This document shows, piece after piece, positions 1 through 4,971 of a DNA stretch of 7,980 nt (the stretch's first letter is position 1; each line of letters begins with the position of its first letter). The stretch lies in the NCBI RefSeq assembly GCF_001696685.1, contig NZ_MBFG01000026.1, positions 1-7,980 on the forward strand, written 5' to 3'. Origin of the DNA: Nosocomiicoccus ampullae. Lineage in GTDB: Bacteria > Bacillota > Bacilli > Staphylococcales > Salinicoccaceae. The position numbers and the translations under genes are program-made. The notes under the pieces were generated by a model, which saw only the letters and a program-made list of their open reading frames with translations, was not told the DNA's origin and did no database searches.

Positions 1-1272
1 AAAGAAGGTTTTTGGAATAAAAACTTAATTTTATATTTACTCAGTCGCGCATTTCTTGCTTTTGGTAGTAACACTTATACATTTGCAGTATCGTTTTACA
101 TTATGTATTACACTGGTTCCGCTATATATTCGTCTATTAACTTAATAATTTTTACTCTTATATCACTATTATTCTTACCAGTAGCAGGTGTGATATCAGA
201 TTCTAGAAACAAGAAAAGTATAATTATCCTGGGTGAAGCACTTGATCCTCTTATATTAATAGGATTATTAGTCTATACATACTATTTTGGATTTAATTTA
301 ATCGCTTTGTATATTACTACGGCACTAATGACGATTACAGGATCTTTTGTTGGGAATGCTTTTCAGTCAGCGATTACTGCATTATTTAATGTTGATAAAG
401 TTCAAAAAGTATATGGATACTCGTCTATACTAACAGAATCTGCATCACTTTTAGGACCCATTATAGCAGGTGCTTTAATTGGAATTTTTTCATTTGAAAT
501 AATGATTATGATTTTTATTGTATTTAATATCATCGCATTAAGTTTTGACTTTAATTTAAAATTTAAACAACAGAATCAGATTGAGGAAAAAAACGAAGAA
601 ATTTCGAGTATAAAACAATTCTTCAAAGATGTTTCGGGTGGAATTCAATATATTAAAGAGAGTAGCATCCTTAAAATGATTATAATCTATTTATTCTTTA
701 TAAACTTTGTTACGACAACAATTAGTATATTGCCTGCTAAGATGCTCATCAATATTTTAGAACTTAATTCAACTTTAGTAGGATTTTGTTATGCGGCATT
801 ATCTGTAGGTACTATTTTAGGTGGCATGATTATTAGTACGGTGAAAGTTTTTGAAAAGCCTTTGTCGATCGCTAAAATATTTAGCATGTTATTTGCGATT
901 ATTATTGCTCTGTTACCTTTACCAATATATTTAGAGTTAAGTGATATAGGAAATACTATTTTGATTTCATTATTATTTATATTAATTACTTTATGTGTTC
1001 AATTTGTTAATACACCTATCATGAGTTACTATCAAACAACTATTGATGATTCTATGAAAGGGAGAGTATTTTCTTTAATTTCTGTTTTCTCTATGATGAC
1101 AATGCCAATAGGCTTTTTCATATTTGGTTTGCTCTATGACTTGGAGTTATATTTTGTAGTCAATATATTTGCTGGTGTTTTAACATTAATTGTAACTATT
1201 TTTTTACTTAAAACTAATATTATTAATGAAGCGAACGATGATTATCAGTTAGAGATACAAAAAGAAAAGTAG
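1..1272 (+). CDS. MFS efflux-type transporter, 5' end cut by window
   Basis: The frame is open from base 1, so the gene starts upstream of the window; the first in-frame ATG (103) is internal, because the 34 codons before it encode the expected first membrane helix (ILYLLSRAFLAFGS). The 423 visible codons are mostly hydrophobic, with about twelve membrane segments. The loop GVISDSRNKK (Asp at window codon 67) matches MFS motif A between helices 2 and 3, and DDSMKGRVFSL followed by MPIGFFIFGLLYD is typical of the MefA/enterobactin-exporter-like MFS branch in the second half. Family knowledge suggests proton-driven export of a small molecule, perhaps a drug or siderophore; the substrate cannot be read from sequence. 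Only a few N-terminal residues are probably missing. The gene is far more AT-rich than its neighbours (11 G+C in bases 481-540, against 28 in dnaX bases 5221-5280), which suggests acquisition by transfer. It converges on gltS, with a shared terminator. Confidence 0.88.
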   Translation, partial: KEGFWNKNLILYLLSRAFLAFGSNTYTFAVSFYIMYYTGSAIYSSINLIIFTLISLLFLPVAGVISDSRNKKSIIILGEALDPLILIGLLVYTYYFGFNLIALYITTALMTITGSFVGNAFQSAITALFNVDKVQKVYGYSSILTESASLLGPIIAGALIGIFSFEIMIMIFIVFNIIALSFDFNLKFKQQNQIEEKNEEISSIKQFFKDVSGGIQYIKESSILKMIIIYLFFINFVTTTISILPAKMLINILELNSTLVGFCYAALSVGTILGGMIISTVKVFEKPLSIAKIFSMLFAIIIALLPLPIYLELSDIGNTILISLLFILITLCVQFVNTPIMSYYQTTIDDSMKGRVFSLISVFSMMTMPIGFFIFGLLYDLELYFVVNIFAGVLTLIVTIFLLKTNIINEANDDYQLEIQKEK

Positions 1273-1300
1273 AAACTTAGCTTAATTTATTAAAAATATA

Positions 1301-1342
1301 ATGTTGGATCTTAGTGTCCAACTTTAGGTGAGTAGTTCATTC
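1301..1342. other. Possible remnant of an IS3-family element end
   Basis: The stretch TTAGTGTCCAACTTTAGG followed by GTAGTTCA resembles, from memory, the terminal sequence of IS3-family (IS150-group) elements in Firmicutes, which often carry a TGTCCAACTTTT core and end in GTTCA. It includes a 6-bp inverted repeat (GTTGGA 1303-1308, TCCAAC 1317-1322). There is no transposase, no second end and no visible target duplication, so at most this is a relic. It lies just after the AT-rich transporter gene. Confidence 0.22.
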
Positions 1343-1368
1343 CACTTGACGATATTGGTTGGTAATAG

Positions 1369-1406
1369 AAAAATCCACGTTTATCATTTGATAGACGTGG
1401 ATTTTT
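1369..1406. terminator. Bidirectional rho-independent terminator between transporter and gltS
   Basis: A perfect 12-bp stem (AAAAATCCACGT at 1369-1380 with ACGTGGATTTTT at 1395-1406) is extended inward by a wobble pair and four more pairs (1382-1385 with 1390-1393), leaving the loop ATTT. T tracts flank it on both strands, so it can end both the plus-strand transporter transcript and the minus-strand gltS transcript. The gltS stop codon (1408-1410) lies only one base away. Confidence 0.9.
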
Positions 1407-1407
1407 G

Positions 1408-2781
1408 TTATTTCATTTGATTTTTTAATACATTTCGTTCGCTATCTGGTACGTTAAAGACCCATGATCCTGTAACTTTTGTAGCGATAATACTCGCGAT
1501 AATAATCACGAATGGAATTGCTGCTGCAATGAGCCACTGCCCACTTATTAGTAGTGCTGGGAACAGTGACCACACGACAATTTCGGCAATGTTCGTGGCT
1601 GGTGTCATCGCTGTATCTTCAATTGTTTCAGAGATGTTGTCAGGATCGACAATTCTGTATAATACAAATCCGATTGCGAATACTCCTGTTAAATAACCGT
1701 ATACGAAAATTGAGCGTTCGAACCAATCATTTTTACTGTATGCCTTACCGAGTGGCCAAATGATAATGAATACAAGTAACCAACCAACAATCAGTGATAA
1801 AATAATCGGTCCAGCATAAGACATAACGACATCTAGTTTAACTGACGCAATCCCGAAGATAACGAGATAATCTGTTGCGGAACCTGAAATTCTCGTATTC
1901 ACATCTTTGTCGATGTAATCATATACTGGCGTATTTCTAAGAAGTAAGAAGAATATAAGCGCTAAGATGAATCCGAGAGTAAAGTCAGGAATTCCAGCTA
2001 ATACATGCTCAGCAAGCCATCTGTTAAGTACGATCGTCATACCTGTTAATGCGACGATAAATGCGCCGTGATATGTTAATGTATCTAGCGAAACAGATGA
2101 GATTGTTTGCTGACCGAATGGACGTCTGTTTTGGAATGAAATCAGTCCAGTTTTCATATCTCCATCTATGAACTTAAAGTCTTTCATATAAGCTGTCTGA
2201 CCTTTACGTGCTGCGATGTTGATTAAAAAAATTCCTCCGAATATACCTGTTAAAATACCGAACGTCGCGAATGTGATCGCAATATCTTGTGCATCTTCAA
2301 ACCCTAAATCTGCAAACGTTGAACCGACAGCTGCCGCTGTTCCGTGTCCACCGTAAAATCCAGAGTGAAGTAACATTCCAAAGCCATCGTTTAGTCCTGG
2401 CCAAATTTTCTTTAGAACGAAAATTGTAAATACGAGTGGTACGAAAATTTGTAGTGCCCACACGATAATTTTAAATATTTGATATCCGAGAATACGTTTA
2501 AGTTGTGATTCTTCACCGGACCCGCGTTTAAATTCAAAACCGTTAACTCCAACGACTACGAATACTAAAATGATTAAAAGTCCAGCATAACCACCCATTG
2601 CCTCAGAAAATGGTATCCAACCAAGACCGTTTGGACCAAATATTAGCCCTAAAAATCCAGCGAGTACACTCGCAGGTATGAAGAACTTTTGGAATACTTT
2701 TAAGTTAGATCTGAGGAACTGTCCAATTAAGACGAGGATAGATGCAAATGCAAAGTCAATTACAAAATCTTGAATCGTCAT
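1408..2781 (-). CDS. gltS: Sodium/glutamate symporter, GltS family
   Basis: A 457-residue integral membrane protein with about ten or eleven hydrophobic segments. The central stretch GFYGGHGTAAAVG (residues 141-153, GGHGT at 144-148) followed by AITFATFGILTGIFGG (168-183) matches the conserved re-entrant/pore region of the GltS (ESS) family, which imports glutamate with Na+. It is somewhat longer than the roughly 400 residues of Escherichia coli GltS, so the exact substrate (glutamate, aspartate or a related amino acid) is inferred from family only. The start is firm: AAAGGAG on the minus strand (around 2790-2796) sits 8-9 bases before the ATG, and the first residues lead directly into a membrane helix. 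It lies 89 bases downstream of the dioxygenase gene on the same strand, but has its own extended -10 promoter and a candidate cre site. It ends at the bidirectional terminator. Confidence 0.85.
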   Translation of the reverse strand: MTIQDFVIDFAFASILVLIGQFLRSNLKVFQKFFIPASVLAGFLGLIFGPNGLGWIPFSEAMGGYAGLLIILVFVVVGVNGFEFKRGSGEESQLKRILGYQIFKIIVWALQIFVPLVFTIFVLKKIWPGLNDGFGMLLHSGFYGGHGTAAAVGSTFADLGFEDAQDIAITFATFGILTGIFGGIFLINIAARKGQTAYMKDFKFIDGDMKTGLISFQNRRPFGQQTISSVSLDTLTYHGAFIVALTGMTIVLNRWLAEHVLAGIPDFTLGFILALIFFLLLRNTPVYDYIDKDVNTRISGSATDYLVIFGIASVKLDVVMSYAGPIILSLIVGWLLVFIIIWPLGKAYSKNDWFERSIFVYGYLTGVFAIGFVLYRIVDPDNISETIEDTAMTPATNIAEIVVWSLFPALLISGQWLIAAAIPFVIIIASIIATKVTGSWVFNVPDSERNVLKNQMK

Positions 2782-2789
2782 AGACCTAT

Positions 2790-2796
2790 CTCCTTT
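2790..2796 (-). promoter_or_regulatory. gltS ribosome binding site
   Basis: On the minus strand AAAGGAG lies 8 bases before the ATG at 2781. This near-consensus Shine-Dalgarno sequence fixes the gltS start. Confidence 0.8.
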
Positions 2797-2810
2797 ATCT
2801 GTTTTTAATT

Positions 2811-2819
2811 ATTATATCA
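2811..2819 (-). promoter_or_regulatory. gltS promoter, extended -10
   Basis: The minus strand reads TGATATAAT, a consensus -10 (TATAAT, 2811-2816) preceded by the TGn extension. No good -35 is found at 16-18 bases; the nearest candidate (TTTACG) is 20 bases upstream. The extended -10 could compensate. The predicted transcript would start about 20-25 bases before the start codon, leaving a short leader with the ribosome binding site. Confidence 0.55.
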
Positions 2820-2833
2820 TGGAAACGTTTTAT
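2819..2833. promoter_or_regulatory. Candidate CcpA-binding cre site at gltS promoter
   Basis: ATGGAAACGTTTTAT matches the cre consensus WTGNAANCGNWNNCW at every specified position except the penultimate one (A in place of C). The core AAACGTTT is palindromic. It lies immediately upstream of the -10 box, between it and the -35 region, where binding of CcpA would block RNA polymerase. This suggests carbon catabolite repression of gltS; it is an inference from sequence match and position only. Confidence 0.45.
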
Positions 2834-2870
2834 ATGCGTAAAACTTAATATTTATTAAAAAGAAGTATAT

Positions 2871-3638
2871 TTATTCTTCCATTTCAGCGACAACTGTCAG
2901 TTGATAATCGATAAGAAGGACCGATCTTAGACCCTCTTCATCCTTCTCACCACGCGTGATTGGACTAACGTAATGGCTGACCATGTGGTCTGCGACCCCA
3001 TATGATTCTAACGGCTCTGTAATTTCAAATACTTCGTGTAGTTCACCGTCTGTTGTTTCTTCTGGAAGTTTATGACGCACTTCCGGGATTCCGATCGCAT
3101 TCGTTCCACCTTCAACGTTTCTTCTTTCAATCAGGTGTGCAAATGTAAAAGGCTCACCGTCTTGATGTAACGAGTTTGGTGATGAAACCGCGACGTCGTC
3201 TTCATGTTCAACGCGAAGTTTTACAAAATGTACACCGACGTGGATTGGCATGATAAGATCTTCTTCATTCCAAAACGTCTCATTATAATCTGCCATAATG
3301 ATTTTTTGAAGCAGTGTATTGTTTAAAATATGATCATCAATTGCTGCGAATTCACGGTAATCACCCGGGTGTTCTGGGTTAAATTTACCTTGGAAGTAAG
3401 CTGCATATTCTTTACCGTCTTTTTGAATGTTTGGTAGCCATTCGATTTGTTGACTCGTTGGTAATACGAGTGCACGTGAATAACGTCTATAACGGTTTAG
3501 CCCTTTTGCGTAGTCATCTTCAGGTAAATCATTACGAAAATAGTCTCGAAGAATTTCAAAGTCTTTTTCAATTCCTTCATAGTATAGTTCTTTCATATAA
3601 TCGTAGCGCTTATAGCCTTTCGTTTTAAGTTCGCTCAT
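2871..3638 (-). CDS. 2-oxoglutarate/Fe(II)-dependent dioxygenase, amino-acid hydroxylase type
   Basis: A soluble protein of 255 residues, with no signal peptide or membrane segment. SLHQDGEPF carries the HxD iron-binding pair (His158, Asp160); HYVSPI supplies the distal His222, and RSVLLIDY places Arg238 sixteen residues on, where it would bind the 2-oxoglutarate carboxylate. These, with HLIERRN and the GGTN segment (about 168-181), fit the 2OG-Fe dioxygenase family that includes Bacillus L-isoleucine 4-hydroxylase, which acts on free amino acids. The substrate here is unknown. The start at 3638 is preferred over the ATG at 3647 (three residues longer): the AAAGG ribosome binding site directly abuts 3647 but stands nine bases from 3638. 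Upstream is a well-formed promoter; downstream on the same strand is gltS. Pairing with a glutamate importer is suggestive, because glutamate and 2-oxoglutarate interconvert. Confidence 0.82.
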   Translation of the reverse strand: MSELKTKGYKRYDYMKELYYEGIEKDFEILRDYFRNDLPEDDYAKGLNRYRRYSRALVLPTSQQIEWLPNIQKDGKEYAAYFQGKFNPEHPGDYREFAAIDDHILNNTLLQKIIMADYNETFWNEEDLIMPIHVGVHFVKLRVEHEDDVAVSSPNSLHQDGEPFTFAHLIERRNVEGGTNAIGIPEVRHKLPEETTDGELHEVFEITEPLESYGVADHMVSHYVSPITRGEKDEEGLRSVLLIDYQLTVVAEMEE

Positions 3639-3684
3639 ATGTTTCATCCTTTATTATTTATTCATTATTTATATTATGAAACAT
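3639..3684. repeat. 9-bp inverted repeat spanning dioxygenase leader
   Basis: ATGTTTCAT (3639-3647) and ATGAAACAT (3676-3684) are exact reverse complements 28 bases apart. One arm overlaps the spacer just upstream of the -10 box of the dioxygenase promoter, the other lies between its ribosome binding site and start codon. It could be a pair of operator half-sites or chance; the upstream arm lies outside the predicted transcript, so an mRNA hairpin is unlikely. Confidence 0.4.
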
Positions 3685-3699
3685 TAAAGAGACAATCAA
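3671..3699 (-). promoter_or_regulatory. Promoter of the dioxygenase gene
   Basis: The minus strand reads TTGATT (-35, 3694-3699), a 17-base spacer, then TAATAT (-10, 3671-3676). This is a good sigma-A promoter with the start of transcription expected near 3664, giving a leader of about 25 bases before the start at 3638. Confidence 0.7.
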
Positions 3700-3741
3700 G
3701 AGTAGGATAAATGAAAAACCCGACGGACATAGGCTTATTCA

Positions 3742-3750
3742 TGGTATAAT
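3742..3750 (+). promoter_or_regulatory. Promoter of the surface-protein gene, extended -10
   Basis: TGGTATAAT is a consensus -10 (3745-3750) with the TGn extension. The -35 region has no good match. A second TATAAT at 3754-3759 lacks any partner. The promoter diverges from that of the dioxygenase gene, with about 45 bases between the two promoters' facing elements. Confidence 0.6.
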
Positions 3751-3796
3751 GTTTATAATAAACGAATACGAAAAGAAGTGTTGAAGGAGAATTACA

Positions 3797-4531
3797 ATGA
3801 AAAAATCGATTGCGATACTTCTAGGTGGGTTACTCATTTCAACACCTGCCTATGCAGATGAAAATGATGGAAACTTAAACAATCAAAATCCGGGAGATTA
3901 TAATGAAAATAATAACCCGGGAAATTATGATGAAAATAATAACCCAGGGAATTACGACGGCAATAATAATCCAGGTGATTCGTTGCAAACACCTGGAACT
4001 GATGGGAATCAAAATCCTAATGATGGACAAAATCAACAGCCGCAACAAGAGGTCACTCCACCAGAGGTCACTCCACCAGTGGACACACCTGTTCAACAAG
4101 AAGCGTCTAGGGAATCGGTTGTCGTCGCTGTCAATCAAGAGAGCTATTCGATTAGCGGACGAGTGACACTAAATGACAAACCTGTTCAGGCGAAAGTTGA
4201 AGTGGGTAACAGAGTGATTGAAACGGATCCTAATGGGCGCTATGTCGCTCAAGAACTTCAACCAGGGACGCATACTGTAAAAGTTGTAGAAGTGAATGGA
4301 AAAGCGGTAAATGAGTCTGTCGATGTTGAAATTGAAAATAAAAACAAAGTAAATATTGATATCGATATTAAAGATGACAGCGCAGACGAGAGTGAAGTTG
4401 TAGAGGAAGAAATTCAAAAGAATGATCCTCAAATTAAAGAGGCTTCAAAGGCACTTATCTTTGCGGTTGTAGGTGTTGTGTTATTAACGCTCGCAGGCTT
4501 AGTGGCGCTTTTCCTTCGTAAAAAGAAATAA
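3797..4531 (+). CDS. Secreted repeat-containing surface protein with C-terminal membrane anchor
   Basis: A 244-residue protein not recognised as a named family member. Residues 1-20 form a signal peptide (KK, hydrophobic core, TPAYA cleavage site before Asp21). Residues 31-60 are near-perfect 9-residue repeats (NPGNYDENN type), followed by an Asn/Gln/Pro-rich stretch and a duplicated EVTPP (85-94). Residues 118-168 (SGRVTLNDKPV, TDPNGRY, LQPGTHTVKV) look like a carboxypeptidase-regulatory or Cna-B-like beta-sandwich. An acidic linker (193-206) leads to a single membrane helix (219-240) and RKKK. This is the layout of a cell-surface protein whose domain is lifted off the membrane by a flexible linker. 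The C-terminus resembles a sortase sorting signal, but no LPXTG-like motif precedes the helix, so membrane anchoring is more likely than wall attachment. The start is backed by AAGGAGA at 3784-3790. No convincing terminator follows before the SRP RNA promoter. Confidence 0.8.
   Translation: MKKSIAILLGGLLISTPAYADENDGNLNNQNPGDYNENNNPGNYDENNNPGNYDGNNNPGDSLQTPGTDGNQNPNDGQNQQPQQEVTPPEVTPPVDTPVQQEASRESVVVAVNQESYSISGRVTLNDKPVQAKVEVGNRVIETDPNGRYVAQELQPGTHTVKVVEVNGKAVNESVDVEIENKNKVNIDIDIKDDSADESEVVEEEIQKNDPQIKEASKALIFAVVGVVLLTLAGLVALFLRKKK
3887..3976 (+). repeat. 27-bp tandem repeats encoding NPGNYDENN
   Basis: Three full 27-bp units (3887-3913, 3914-3940, 3941-3967) plus nine bases of a fourth encode NPGDYNENN, NPGNYDENN, NPGNYDGNN and NPG. 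The second and third are the closest. Such in-frame repeats can change copy number between strains without breaking the protein. Confidence 0.85.
4049..4078 (+). repeat. 15-bp exact tandem duplication encoding EVTPP
   Basis: GAGGTCACTCCACCA occurs twice in direct succession (4049-4063 and 4064-4078). Identity at the DNA level, including third codon positions, points to a recent duplication within the Pro-rich linker of the surface protein. Confidence 0.85.
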
Positions 4532-4534
4532 CGG

Positions 4535-4563
4535 TTGTCAATGATATTATTTTTTGCTAATAT
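4535..4563 (+). promoter_or_regulatory. Promoter of the SRP RNA gene
   Basis: TTGTCA (-35, 4535-4540), 17-base spacer, TAATAT (-10, 4558-4563). Transcription would start near 4570, exactly where the SRP RNA 5' helix begins. The -35 lies only four bases after the stop codon of the surface-protein gene. Confidence 0.75.
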
Positions 4564-4570
4564 TAATTTT

Positions 4571-4838
4571 ACCGTGCTAAGTGGGGAATTAGCGGTGCCC
4601 TGTACTTGCAATCCGCTCTAGCAAGACCGAATCCCACTTTCGAGGAATCAGATGTGAGGTCTGCCTCACGTACGTCGATGTTGAGACTTCGGTCCTATGC
4701 AATAGAACGTCATGAACCATGTCAGGTCCGGAAGGAAGCAGCATTAAGTGGCCCATTCTATGTGCCGTAGGGCAGCCGAGGTTGAGTCGAATGCGTGAGT
4801 AACGCTTGTGTTTGATATTCGACAAAGTGGTGCACGGT
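4571..4838 (+). ncRNA. ffs: Signal recognition particle RNA, Bacillus type with Alu domain
   Basis: This is the RNA core of the signal recognition particle, which binds Ffh and targets nascent membrane and secreted proteins to the membrane. The 5' part (GTGCTAAGTGGGG, then GGTGCCCTGTAC and CAATCCGCTCTAGCA) forms the Alu domain present in Bacillus-type SRP RNAs. The S domain carries GTCAGGTCCGGAAGGAAGCA (4721-4740), the Ffh-binding helix 8 with its GGAA tetraloop (4730-4733). The ends close as ACCGTGC (4571-4577) with GCACGGT (4832-4838). The length of about 268 nt fits the roughly 270 nt of Bacillus subtilis scRNA. Its position just upstream of dnaX is conserved in Bacillales. Exact mature ends may differ by a few bases. 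Confidence 0.95.
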
Positions 4839-4843
4839 TTTTT
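4832..4843 (+). terminator. T tract after SRP RNA closing helix
   Basis: GCACGGT, the 3' strand of the SRP RNA closing helix, runs straight into TTTTTT (4838-4843). The end of the RNA and a termination signal therefore coincide, although the 5' partner is some 260 bases away, so release may depend mainly on the next hairpin followed by trimming. Confidence 0.45.
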
Positions 4844-4851
4844 ATTATAAG

Positions 4852-4890
4852 AAAGCAGAACTGAGGGAATTCCTTGAGTTCTGCTTTTTT
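4852..4890 (+). terminator. Rho-independent terminator between SRP RNA and dnaX
   Basis: An 11-bp stem (AAAGCAGAACT at 4852-4862 with AGTTCTGCTTT at 4877-4887), continued after one mismatch by four more pairs, ends in a T6 tract (4885-4890). It insulates the dnaX operon from SRP RNA transcription. Confidence 0.9.
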
Positions 4891-4926
4891 GTTGTTCTTA
4901 ATCAGTAAAAATTCTGAGTCGACGTA

Positions 4927-4935
4927 TGGTATAAT
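4927..4935 (+). promoter_or_regulatory. Promoter of the dnaX operon, extended -10
   Basis: TGGTATAAT gives a consensus -10 (4930-4935) with the TGn extension; there is no good -35 at the right distance. It is the only strong promoter candidate between the upstream terminator and dnaX. Confidence 0.6.
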
Positions 4936-4971
4936 TAGAGTAATATTTGTTAAAGAAGTAGGTGCGGAAAT

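Noticed and set aside
1346..1374. TTGACG as a plus-strand -35 box
   Set aside because: No -10 box lies at 16-18 bases, and there is no plus-strand gene downstream.
2852..2880. Possible weak terminator after the dioxygenase gene (minus strand GAAG...CTTC then T5)
   Set aside because: The stem is only four to five pairs with a ten-base loop and overlaps the stop codon; too weak to call, so read-through into gltS remains possible.
3887..3976. CRISPR-like array
   Set aside because: The repeats are head-to-tail with no unique spacers, in frame, and part of a coding gene.
3875..4432. Overlapping open frames on both strands within the surface-protein gene
   Set aside because: They arise from the repetitive Asn/Asp-rich coding sequence in other frames and have no start signals; only the 3797 frame has a signal peptide and ribosome binding site.
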